DNA of 64,000 nucleotides from Talinum fruticosum. Lineage: Eukaryota; Streptophyta; Magnoliopsida; Caryophyllales; Talinaceae. Shown here in pieces: positions 34,767 to 47,797 of this stretch; position 1 is the first letter of the stretch; each line of letters begins with the position of its first letter. The stretch lies in the NCBI GenBank assembly GCA_021018815.1, contig JAITYX010000028.1, positions 2,648,501-2,712,500 of the forward strand, read 5' to 3'. The notes beneath the pieces were generated by a model. That model ran no database searches. It was not told the origin of the DNA and worked only from the letters and a program-made list of their open reading frames with translations. The position numbers and the translations under genes are program-made.

Positions 34767-35154
34767 TTATGTGCTATTCTTATTCATTGCATAATTTCGT
34801 GTTATGTGTTTTCCCTTTAATAACCATTAGCTCAATTGATTCAGTGATACTCGGGTTAATAGTTATTTTGTGTTTCGAGTCACTCGAAACCAATCCGAGT
34901 CAAACTCGGACGTAGAGAAACTTGGACTTCAAATTTTCTGAAACTATCTCTAGAACAAGTGGGGAGTTTCGGATCATATTTTCAAAATCTTTCTCTCTCT
35001 CTCTCGAGCGCTGTGATCGAGATATTAGCCGTGGATTTCTAGCCGCTGAAATCTTAACCGTTGAAGAGAACCGTCACACCGGTCTTCGATGATTGATGGA
35101 CAAGCCGAGTCGAATGGAGTTATACTTAACGGATAGTTGACGGGCTTCTATTTT

Positions 35155-35164
35155 TTATAAATAG
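35155..35164 (+). promoter_or_regulatory. Internal TATA box (element D)
   Basis: TTATAAATAG, followed by AGCCTATTCATCTTCGTCTCGG, which closely resembles element B. It is kept although the ORF3 it would serve is gone. Confidence 0.6.
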
Positions 35165-35232
35165 AGCCTATTCATCTTCGTCTCGGTATTCTACATTCCA
35201 TTTCTCTCGTAGGTGCCATGCATTGTGTCACA

Positions 35233-35367
35233 ATGCCAAAGTCTACCAGATTCTTCTTCTTTCGAGAAATTTCTTTCTTTCTTTTGTCCGGACATCTAAG
35301 TTGCACTATTTGTTCTTTTCTTCCCTTCTTTTTGTTGTTTTTGCTGAAAGGCAAGGGGGAGAAATAG
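35233..35367 (+). pseudogene. Element D ORF3 remnant: short fusion reading frame
   Basis: The ORF3 start is kept as ATGCCAAAG (MPKSTR). After about 18 bases the sequence jumps to the ORF3 3' UTR (TTTCTTTTGTCCGGACAT, compare 24829-24850 in C). About 1.6 kb of ORF3 is missing. The join leaves a 44-codon open frame rich in Phe and Leu (MPKSTRFFFFREISFFLLSG at the start) that ends at TAG 35365-35367. It may be meaningless, but it would encode a hydrophobic peptide downstream of an intact TATA box. Confidence 0.6.
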
Positions 35368-35650
35368 AGTCAAAAACTTGTTGTCTAGTTTAGGGGAGCT
35401 TTCCCTCTCAATCTATGTAATTTTGTTAAGTTCAATGAAGTAATGCTTTCTCTTCTATAACTTCGTGTTCACAATCTTTCCGAGTTAACATTATTTCATT
35501 AATTAGCGTATTTTTGCTTTATGCTCGATCTGTTTTCGTTATGCTCCGATACACTAAGTATACTTTACTTAATTTCTTTTATGAGCAACAATTCGAGTCG
35601 GATCCTTTTCACTAACAAAGTTTCTGTCTAAGCATGGAATCCCTTTCATC

Positions 35651-35661
35651 AAAAGGGGAGA
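35651..35661 (+). promoter_or_regulatory. Element D polypurine tract
   Basis: AAAAGGGGAGA directly before the 3' LTR. Confidence 0.85.
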
Positions 35662-35662
35662 T

Positions 35663-37250
35663 TGAAGACTCGGACACTCGCTCAACGCATTTATGAGTTA
35701 CATTACATGAATCGAGTATAACCATCTCGTATTTATAGAGTTTTGATTCCAAGGCATTCTCTATGTTTTAGAAACTTTTCCGAATGAAATGGTATCCTCT
35801 CTAAGTACTACAGACTTGCACTTCATGTGTTTATTACGCTTCTTTAAGTGACTCGAAAACCGATTCTTTGTTCCGAGTCCAAGCATCACTCGATTTATCG
35901 CAGATTGAGTGGACTAGTGTTTCACCTTCTCTCACTCGAAACCGGCTTCGATTATAAGCTCTATTTCTTTAGAGTCAGTACCTCTAGTCTGTTTTATACT
36001 TAGTCTATATCAAGTTATCTCACTCGATATTCTTTACTTATCTTGATCTATCGCTTAGACTAAGTCGGATGGAATTTTGAGTTATATAGTTATTAGACTC
36101 GTAAAATTCCACTTCTCTTCGACTCGGATAATTAGTTGATTAATTGTCATAATTATTTTATTATCTCGTGTCTAATCTTGGACCAAAGTATTTCATACTT
36201 TGAGAACCAAAATTGCTTTACTTTTGTAGGTTATTCAAACGAGGATACACTTTTCAAACTATAAAAGTAACCGGCTTCGTAACGTCAAATCACCAGCAGA
36301 CATGGCTTTTCACCTTCTCTCGCTCCAAGTCCTAGAAGATTGTGTCGTGGCTGTCTGTTTCCAAATCTAGAAAACTGAACGCTAAGCTTAACGGTGGTTT
36401 CCACCTTATCTTTCAAGACACCGCCAATGGTTTTGGGACTTCTCGGAGAGTTAAACTGTTGTCCAACGTTCACATTACGACAACGGATACTTTCCGAGTG
36501 ACTCGTAAAGCTTCTATCAACGGTTACAGAGGACTCTCGGTCAGCAGATGAAGATAACGGCTACTCTGCCTGGTCATCTATAAATAGAAGCCACTTCACA
36601 AGACTTGAAGATTGCCGAACATATTGTTAATACTCATACTTACTCAAAGTCTTTGTATACATTCTCAATCTTCTACTTACAACTCCTACTCGTAATTTAT
36701 TACTTTACGAGTTGTAAGGTCTTGTACTTAGTTACAAACTCTTTCTTACTTTCTCTGTAAAGTCCCTTGACTAAGCTATAAGGGTTAACTCAGCTTAGTT
36801 GTCCCTAGCTGTAAGGGTTATCTCAGCTAGGAAGTACTAGATCGGTAAGGGAATTTCTAAGTCTAGGAAAACTTGTATAGAGTTGTCTAAGGGAGCAACT
36901 CGGATTCAGTCAGTTCATGGTATTTTGTGGACTCAAAATAGTGGATTTGACTTTGTGCTTGGATTAGCAAGGTTTGTTGTTTTCTCGCCCCGGGAGGGTT
37001 TCCACGTAACTTCTAAGTGTTGTCTTTCCGAGTTCATTCTAGACTCGGATCGTTATACTTCTTCCGCTTGATCTCGCTTATTTATTCTTGATAGCATTTC
37101 GAGTCCATATATTTCTCGCTCCTGCTAACCGACTCGTAACCTCGTCCTTGTCTCTTCTTTATCAAAAGAGTTAAAGGTTTTTAAAAAAAAACTTCCATCA
37201 CCCTATTCACCCCCGTCTAGGGTGACTCGAACTCTCCCGAGCAAACCTCA
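35663..37250 (+). repeat. Element D 3' LTR
   Basis: 1588 bp, closely matching 28113-29703. The TATA box is at 36578-36587. The inner-end sequence here is GCAAACCTCA (one T lost). Sequence continues directly into the ORF3 of element E. Confidence 0.95.
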
Positions 37251-37813
37251 AATTCAGGAGTGTCAATCCCCGATGCTTGAGTTCAAGGGCATTCTTGGTG
37301 AGCTACGTGAACAGCTTCAACTCCTTCGGGAGCGCAGGACGAAGGCTTCACAAGACTCGGAATCCTCCGACACATCCGAGGAGTCCTCCGACTCGACTAA
37401 GTCTACTTCGATGAGGTAAAGAAGAAGAAGAAGCCGAGGTCGCAGCTGAGGCAGGCGAGGCTCAGCCTGAAGAGAAGAATATAGAGGAAGAAGGAGCAAA
37501 AGATAAGGCCGCTCCACCAAAAGACAAGGGTGCTATGGAGCCCGAACTCGAGCTAATCTCCTCGGACCTCGATCCGAGTGGGTCGAAGACGCTGGAGACG
37601 TTGGACAGTCCAAACTAGTTGAATCGAAGCCCCTGTCATCTTTCAAGAGGATAAGCTAGAGGATGATATTGTCCTGACTCGACCACCCGGATCCGAGCCG
37701 CTTCTTAACATCCCCTGCTGCTGCCGCCGTGCTTTATAACCTCCCCCGGACATACCAGCAGCAACCTCACTGCTTGTCCATCCTCCTCCGACCAACCAAC
37801 TCCACCTTCCTAA
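37251..37813 (+). pseudogene. Element E ORF3, C-terminal part
   Basis: The predicted helix LEFKGILGELREQLQLLRER aligns with ELKALIKEQREMIELLQER of element C. It is followed by the conserved acidic-serine stretch SSDTSEESSDS and a basic then Pro/Ser-rich tail. TAA at 37811-37813 corresponds to the PPS-stop end of C. The diverged but collinear sequence shows that ORF3 has been kept across several subfamilies. Confidence 0.65.
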
Positions 37814-38259
37814 TCTATTTCTTTTCTTGTTTTTATTTTTATTTTTATTTTGTCCAACATTGAGTATATTCACTTCCAAATTTTCTTCCCTCCTTTTTGT
37901 TGAAATGTTAAGGGAGAAAAATATAGAAACCTTGATATTGTGCTTAGGGGAGTTCCTCTCCTCTTTTGTTGTACATATTTTTATGAATGAATGTTATAGT
38001 CTATCTTTTCTAAGCTCCGATTCTTTTCTAAGCTTTGATCGTTTCGAGTTTCTTTTAACGTTTATCTTATCTCGCTCGTAAATCGCATTGGTTCTAATAT
38101 CCGCTTATAAGTCATGCTTTAATCTGGAATTTTTCTTAACTTGATATTCTACATGCTCGATACTCGAAGAAAACACCGATCATTGGCACCGAGAACTTAT
38201 ATTTTATACTAACAAGTTTCTATCTTAAGAATGGAATGCCTTTCATCGAAAGGGGAGAT

Positions 38260-39732
38260 TGAAGACTCGGATCTTAACTCTAAATATTTTATGAAAGACT
38301 CAAGTATAAACTTCTATCTCTCTTAAGTTTTGATTGCAAGTCATTCTCGAGCTACAAAGAAACTCATATCTAAGTTTTCATCATTGTTTTGAGTGACTCG
38401 GATAACACCTTGTTTTATATCTTCTCCATTGAGGTATTCCGACCTACTCGGAATCTACTTAGAACCATCGCATGATCAAATAATTCTCTTAACGTACTTT
38501 TTCCGAGTACTAACCGTGCTTGCTAAGGTAAACCGAATTACAATGTTAATTCAGTCTTCTAAGTCAGCTTTATTTCTTTGATAATTGTTTGATAGATCAA
38601 GTCCACTCACTCGATATTTACTCTTTAACTTGATCTTTCTAGGAGTTATTCGAGCTAAGTTTGAACCTATTTGATATTAGCCTCGGAATATTCCACTTCT
38701 CTAGGCCCAAGATAATTATGCTCTTAATTACCGAAATTTAATTAATATCTTTGCCTAACCTTGGACCAAAGTACTTTATACTTTGAGAACCAATGTGGTT
38801 TGCTTTTGTAGGTTATTCAAATGAAGCCAATCTATTTTTGAATCTCAAAAGCAACCGACTTCTAACTGTTAAACACTAGCGGACAGCTTTAGATAATTCT
38901 GGATAAGACTCGGACACCGTGTCGTGCTGTGTGTTTCCAAAGCTGGAAAACTCCAACGCTAGGCCCAATGGTGGTTTGCAGCTTGCTTTTCGGACAGACA
39001 CCAGTTGATTGGAACACCTTTTGGAACAAATAACCGTTGCCCAACGTTTACACTCCAACAGATCTTTTCTATGTGACTCGGAAAAGCTCTTCCAAAGGCT
39101 AGTAAAGACTTTAGTCCGTAAATCACACTCAATGGTTACTCTGCTTGGACATCTATAAATAGAAGCCACTTCATCGGACTTGAAGATTGCTGAACCTATT
39201 GATCAATACACTCGCCTAATTCTCTTAGTGCATTACTCACTCAATCTTCTACTTACAACTCCAAGTTTGTACTTAATATTTTCCGAGTTGTAAAGTCTTG
39301 TAATCGGTTACATACTTCTCTTACTTTCGAGTAAGGTCCCTTGACCGAGTCGTTAGGGTTAACTTAGCTCAGCTTCCCTCATTGTAAAGGTTATCTCAGT
39401 CAGGAAGTACTAAATCGGATAAAGGAACTTCGAGTCTAGGAAAACACTGTAAGGAATTGTTTAAGGGAGCAATTATGGTAGAGTCGAGTCCTTTGTATTT
39501 TAAGGATTCAAAATAGTAGATTTGACTTGGTGCTTGGATTAGCACCGACCGTGGTTTTCTGCCCTTGGAGGTTTCCACGTATCTTTGAGTGTTTGCATTT
39601 CGAGTCCAATCTATACTCGGACTCAGCAGCTAATTTCTTTCTTAGTAAAAATGGTATAAGTTTGTTTTAATTTCCTCATCACCCTATTCACCCCCTCTAG
39701 GGTGACTTGAACTCTCCAAGAGCAAACTTCCA
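38260..39732 (+). repeat. Element E 3' LTR
   Basis: About 1473 bp, starting TGAAGACTCGGATC. The palindrome CAAAGTACTTTATACTTTG lies near 38765, the TATA box TCTATAAATA at 39152, and the inner end is GCAAACTTCCA. It is collinear with the other LTRs but more diverged. Confidence 0.85.
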
Positions 39733-41790
39733 CTTTACTTCTATATCTCACTACAACTGAAATACTTATGGGAGCCATGCTAGCTCAACGAGACGGGAAA
39801 GAGGAACGTGCAATCTACTATCTAAGTAAAAAGTTCCTAGATTATGAGACTAGGTAACGGTACATGTAGTGGCACCTATAAATTCTATTAAGTACATACT
39901 TGAGCAACTCGACTATCAGCGAGTGAGATAGCACGATGGACTGTCATGCTATTAGAATTTGAACTCAAGTTCGTCCCTCAAAAAGCAATCAAAGAAAGGA
40001 TAGTGTCAGAATCCTTAGTTGATCTACCTGTGCTCGAATCATAACCCGAACACCTTAACTTTCCATATGAAGAAATTTTGCAAGTATAGGTGGACGTTTG
40101 GACAATGTACTTCGATGAAGCTTCCAATCAAAAGGGCTTTCGGGTAGGAATTCTTTTAGTCTCACCGGAGGGAGCACATACTACTATTTCGGTTAAACTA
40201 GACTACAAAGTCACCAATAACGCTGCAAAGTACGAAGCTTGCATCACAGGACTTGAAGCTACTATAGAGATTGGGGTTAAGAATATTAGGGTTTTCAACT
40301 ATTCCAGTTTGATCATCAACTAGATTTCGCAAAGGTGGAAGGTACGTAGTGAAGCCTTGGCACCCTACTAAGTATACCTAACGAAACACTTTAAGAGAAC
40401 CTCTTTGCTTACCTTCCTAGAGATGATAATAAATTTGCAGATGCACTAGCTAAATTAACATCCATTATCAATATCCCTACTCGGCATTTATTCAATGTCC
40501 GTTCACATTAAGCGACAGAATCATCCTGCGCACATTTGTACATTAGAAGTGTTTAATACTGACCATACCAGTTGGTATCATGATATCTATCAGTATTTAG
40601 ACAAGCAAGAGTATCCCTTGGACTCCACATATAGAGCCCAACGAGCCAAGGATGCTACCTGCCCAATTCTTCATCAATCGAGGGCAATTATTCAAGAAAA
40701 CCAATTCAGGGATTAACTTACTTTGTGTCAATCAACATGCAGCACGAGTGCATCATGGAAGAAATTCATGGTGGGGAGTGCGGACCTCATATGAATGGGA
40801 GGATGTTGGTCTAGAAGATTCGGAGACTCGGTTATTACTGGTCAACCACGGTGTCGAACTACCATGACTTTGTTAGAAGGTGCCATAAATGTCAAGTGTA
40901 TCCAACCTTACAAAACCAACCACCGTCATTTCTCACAACGTTAGCTTTACCCTAGCCATTTTCGGTTTGGGGAATAGACATTATTGGCAATGTAACTCCT
41001 AAAGGAACAGGTGGTCACGAATTTGTGTTAGTAGCAATCAACTACTTCACTAAATGGGTAGAGGTAGCTTCCTATGTAACTTTGATGTCAAAATAGGTAG
41101 CCAAGTTCATTACCCAAAATATTATCTCGTCATAATAAGGTGCCTTACGAGTTAATAAGTGAACATGGTAGCCATTTTAAGAAGGAAATAGCAGATTTGT
41201 TAGATAAGTACAAAATCCAGCATCATAGATCTTCCCCATACCACCCTCGGACCAATGGAGCGGTTGAGGCCGCCTATAAAGATTGGCCCGACAAATTATC
41301 TTTCGCCTTGTGGGGTTATAGAGCTTCTATTAGAGCCTCTATGGGAGCAATGCCTTATTCTTTAGTTTATGGCATGGAAGCAACCCTTCCAATTGAGATT
41401 GCTATTCCTTCGTTAAGGATAATTGCTGAGAGCTGAATTCTAGAAGCGAGAATGGGCCAACGCACGTTATGAGGAGTTAGTATTATTAGATGAAAAATGC
41501 CTCAACGCTTTACACATAATGTCCAAATATATCGGGCTCGCATATCCAGGGCATTTAATAAGAAGGTTCAGCCTCGAAATTTGCAAATTAGAGACTTGGT
41601 CTTTAAGGAGGTAAGAGCACCAATTCAAGACCCACGAGGAATGTTTAAACCCAATTGGCAAGGCCCGTTTATACTTAGTCGGATATTACCTAGCGGAGCG
41701 GTCAAATTAATTGATTTGGACGAAGAAGAAATTTTTCGAGTATACGAACTTCGATTAGTTGAAAAAGTACTATGTCTAGCATACCCCTAG
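39733..41790 (+). pseudogene. Tat-type gypsy pol: RNase H, archaeal-type RNase H, integrase
   Basis: RNase H is recognised at 39772-39857 (MGAMLAQRDGKEERAIYYLS). A second, archaeal-type RNase H at 40090-40323 has MYFDEASNQKGFRVGIL, NNAAKYEACITGLEAT and VFNYSSLII. The acidic residue usually in the last motif (often GDS) is replaced (NYS). Integrase follows: zinc-binding CHKC near 40888-40900, WGIDIIGN near 40970, LISEHGSHF near 41150 (the usual catalytic Asp is Glu), HPRTNGAVEAA near 41245, and the C-terminal domain at 41497-41790 (NWQGPFILSRILPSGAVKLI). Many stops are present. The two changed catalytic positions make this an old, inactive copy. Confidence 0.85.
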
Positions 41791-42259
41791 GCAAGTAGAC
41801 CGAGCCTAACCCAACCAGGCTAGGCCAAGGCGGGCGCCGACTACCACCTGGACAACGGTGGGCTGGTCGGGCCATAGTTTCCCTTTGAATTCTAGTATTC
41901 CTCGTCAAATATTTGATTATCTCGGTTCTTTTATAACAGGATAGCCCAATTAGGCGGTCCGTTAGTATTTTTATTATTTTAAGGGTGGTCCAATTAGGCG
42001 GTTCAATTTATCTTTTTCTTTACCTCTAAGAGAGTAATAAAAACATAAAAGTATAGCATAATACTTACTTTTATTTAATAAAAGGTAAGCCCACTACTTA
42101 CCTAAGTACATACCTAATAAAAGGGAAAGTTGCAAGCACACCACTTGTAAAATATTAATAACACTATTCTAAAGAGGCAAAACTAAACCTCCTTTTCCTT
42201 TATTTTATCCTAAGAGTTTGAGCCCTAGTCTATCTTTACTTTCTTTCCCTTAGAATCGC
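41791..42259. other. Non-coding spacer after Tat pol
   Basis: A GC-rich inverted-repeat-like patch (41810-41870, CCAACCAGG...CCTGG) is followed by AT-rich sequence. I see no gene. Confidence 0.4.
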
Positions 42260-43968
42260 TAGACTCGGCTTCTTCGTCCCAGGTGCGTTTCTTCGGTTCT
42301 CGAATTCGCACGGGCCCTCCTTTCCTCTCGTTTCTTGGCTTCGGTTTCTCTTCGACAAGAAAATTCAACCATCTAAGAGTTTATTTCACATATTTGGAGA
42401 GGGGTAGCAGTAGGGATAACTTCTTCCGGATTCATCTCTCTAAGTCTCGGTGCCTTTCGCCATTGGGGAATTACTTCTATTATCCACTCTAGATAATAGG
42501 GAGAAACAGATGACATTAGGTTTGCCTTTAGGTGTCGGCAAGTCCGTAGGTGTCAGCAATTACGGCGGACCTCTCCAAGTATTCGGGCCACGACCCAGTC
42601 CGTTTGGAATCACCGTGACTTTTGAACAAGTCAAAGGTAGAGGGTCGGATACAATCCAATAGAGGTATTACTTGTTCTCTACCGATTTTCCGGAACACAC
42701 GACTAGGGAAGTAATACGTGCTTTCTTCTAAGCCTAGTAGACGTATGAACGGGAGTTGCGAGGTATGGATTTTGAAGTGGGATACAATCCAATAGAGGTA
42801 TTACTTGCTCTCTACCTATTTGCTGCAACACACTTGTTGGGGAAGTAATACGCGCTTTCTTCTAGGCCTAGTAGACGTATGAACGGGAGCTACGAGGTAT
42901 GGGTTTTGAACTTGGACACCTTCTAGTGTTTTACATACCAAAGGAGATCATTATTGTGATTTTTAAGGTGTTCCTCCCACCAAGACACCGAGTGATCAGC
43001 TACCACCGGTTTTCATTTTCGTTGGCGGAAATGAGTCGCTAGGCATGTATCCAATTTCGGAGGAGCTCGAATAAGTTTTAGATGCTCCATTAACCAGATC
43101 CGTATATCATAGATGCAAAATCAAACAATAGTGTCCCGCACGATCAAAGTCTAGTCTTTTAGGCTCAACAAGAGCAAAATCAAAAATAAATATAATAGCG
43201 ATCGAAGGACATAAACGAAAGTTAAAGTCTTTAGGCACGAACCCGAGGTGTTTAAGCCTCGACGGCGCCGGATAATCGCCTTAAGGCCGGTGCCGCCTAC
43301 TGGTCCACATTCGTTTGCTTTAGTTTGTTGTTTTGTGCTTACTTGCAATAATAGGGGATCCAGTGGAAATTCCGCTCAAGCATATGCTTCAACCCAATCT
43401 AAACCGATAATTATTCAACTACAATTAGTGGAGTTAAGGAACAATAGTCCTCTAACTATTCCACTAGACTCGATACGCTCGCTAGTGCCAAATCCCCGTG
43501 GCCTCCTACCAATAGGAATCCGCCTATCATACAGGTAATAATGGCTCGTTATCTCGGGATGATAATGGATTCAGCATAGCCAAACATGTTTTAGTAATGC
43601 TTCATTAGATTGGTTAAACTCACTCGGTCCCCAATAAGAATCCACCCTAGATTCTTATTGCTCGATTCAACGAGATATTTGTATTTCTCATAAAGGTTTT
43701 TTGATGATTTGGGTATAGTTGGTTTTGTTCGTCTAAAACCGCCTAGTATGGCATCGAATTCTTCAGGCGGGGGCCCAGTTCTTTATCCCCAAACCTAAAG
43801 ACATGATGTTGTGGATCCTAGTAGGCCACTCGCAACTCTTAAGAAGATCCAATAGACCTTCACCGATGTATGCTTGAATAGGACATTCAACCCGTAGTTG
43901 GCTAGCCTATATCTATCCATGTTACTCATCTTGTGCATCCACCATGTTAACTCAGTCATGAAATTCAT
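42260..43968 (-). pseudogene. Antisense extra ORF of Tat type (VFRFGD..EEFDAILG motif)
   Basis: On the minus strand the sequence reads TWWMHKMSNMDRYRLANYGL (43795-43950). After one shift it reads DPQHHVFRFGDKELGP (about 43755-43800), and after a second shift PPEEFDAILG (about 43740). Further on, ITCMIGGFLLVGGHGDLALA and SSLVE then PLIVVE appear (43400-43550). To my recollection this pattern is the extra ORF found in Tat/Ogre elements (family DUF7745-like), related in style to the plant mobile domain. I start at the ATG 43968 because a minus-strand TATA box lies at 44063-44074, which would put the first ATG of the transcript there. The 3' half is poorly conserved. Function is unknown. Confidence 0.55.
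42648..42912. repeat. 132-bp tandem duplication
   Basis: GGATACAATCCAATAGAGGT occurs at 42648 and again at 42780. The two units stay collinear through CCTAGTAGACGTATGAACGG. They differ at about one base in ten. The duplication lies in the 3' part of the antisense ORF and adds about 44 codons there. Confidence 0.85.
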
Positions 43969-44062
43969 AATTCTATTTTGAGTTGAGATTAAGGATATGA
44001 TGCTTTTAGTTTGGTGCGGTGAAGGCTTGGATGTTCGTATCTCTTTTGCACCGCACACCGGT

Positions 44063-44074
44063 CCTATTTATAAG
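44063..44074 (-). promoter_or_regulatory. TATA box for the antisense Tat ORF
   Basis: CTTATAAATAGG on the minus strand, about 95 bases before the ATG at 43968. The opposite strand also reads TATTTATAAGG, so the site is close to symmetric. Confidence 0.5.
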
Positions 44075-44330
44075 GGTATTTCTTGGAGTTCTTAGAGTTC
44101 TACTGCAACTCAATCAGCTAGTAATCACAAATCCTTTAGGATTTGCAGGTGGCCAGCGCCGGCCACGTCATTGGCCCGACCCATTTCGCGGTTTTCTTCG
44201 GCCGCGAGATCCTCGGACCATCTTATTTCCTATCGAAGCCCGTGGCACACACCCTGTTATTCTTTCGAACCATGTACTTGATATTTCTCATTTTTCTTTT
44301 TATTATTTTCTTTTAGGGGAATGGGGGCTA

Positions 44331-44581
44331 GTGCAAAAATTTTTTTAATTTTTTTGTATTTTTTCGAAGTTTTGTGTATCATATTAAATAAAAGAACACA
44401 TTTTTTAGAATCGAGTCCCACATCTCATCCTATTGCATAAGAGTCCTCATTATAAAGTAAAATACATTAAATGAACGAACACCCTGCAAGAGGCTCATCA
44501 ATCATCAGCAATGGAAGCAGCAAGGAGCCCTCTACGCATCTCCATTGGAGTCATCATCGAAGATGTAGTTCCTGAAGTCAT
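44331..44581. other. Interval between purine tract and antisense gene end
   Basis: AT-rich with a T-run at 44339-44362. No coding sequence is recognised. It could be the start of a gypsy LTR (after GGGGGCTAG) or the 3' UTR of the antisense plant mobile domain gene. Confidence 0.3.
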
Positions 44582-45058
44582 CTAGGACGAATGTAGAGAA
44601 TCAACCACCTTCATCACCCCGATAAGAGTTACCTCCTTGATCCCAAGATTGAGAAGCTTCATGGGTCGGACCACTGTAGGAAGACCAAGAGAAATAAAGA
44701 GGGTTCCGTGACGGTCGAAGGCTTGCAAGGGAAGGATGTTTAAGCTCTCCTTGGAATAGTTAGGTCCCGCATCGGAAGCACTAGGCCCTGCCTCGGAGGC
44801 ACTCCTATGATGTGTACGCCCTTGAAGAACCTTGTCTAACATTACTAACAGAAGGTGCTTGTTGATTGGGAGCGGGAGATTGTGTCTTGGGAACACTAGG
44901 AAGACTACCGGAGAGAGGAGCTCTAGATCGGCGCCTCTACCAGGACAAAAAAGTGATTAGCAAATCACTAAAAACTCAATGAAATTAGCACTCCACTAAT
45001 TAAGGACTTACCGGAAAGTAGGAAAAGATCACCCAATAAGGAAGTTTTGGATTCCCGG

Positions 45059-47797
<2,739 letters not shown>

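Larger units (their letters stand above)
28113..37250 (+). mobile_element. Element D: copia retrotransposon with two LTRs, gag-pol, no ORF3
   Basis: D is 9.1 kb with two closely similar LTRs (28113-29703 and 35663-37250), primer site, gag, pol and polypurine tract. It carries the internal TATA box but its ORF3 has been deleted down to the first six codons. The five bases outside each end differ (ATGCT and AATTC). The left flank is copia LTR and the right flank is the ORF3 tail of another element, so the ends have been rearranged since insertion, or D formed by recombination between elements. Confidence 0.9.
37251..39732 (+). mobile_element. Element E: 3' end of a copia element (ORF3 tail and 3' LTR)
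   Basis: The fragment holds the C-terminal third of ORF3, its 3' UTR, polypurine tract AAAGGGGAGA (38249-38258) and a complete-looking LTR. Its right end abuts gypsy RNase H sequence, so E inserted into the Tat element. The LTR is the most diverged of the set, which makes E probably the oldest of the copia insertions. Confidence 0.8.

Noticed and set aside
41800..41880. GC-rich inverted-repeat-like patch as a transcription terminator
   Set aside because: Pairing is short and imperfect, and hairpin terminators are not expected in a plant nuclear context.
44316..44335. Purine tract AGGGGAATGGGGGCT as the true 3' end of the Tat element
   Set aside because: It is possible, but no LTR-like start with TG and a TATA box follows, and an antisense gene end does. 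The site at 56858 has a better following LTR. Left unresolved.
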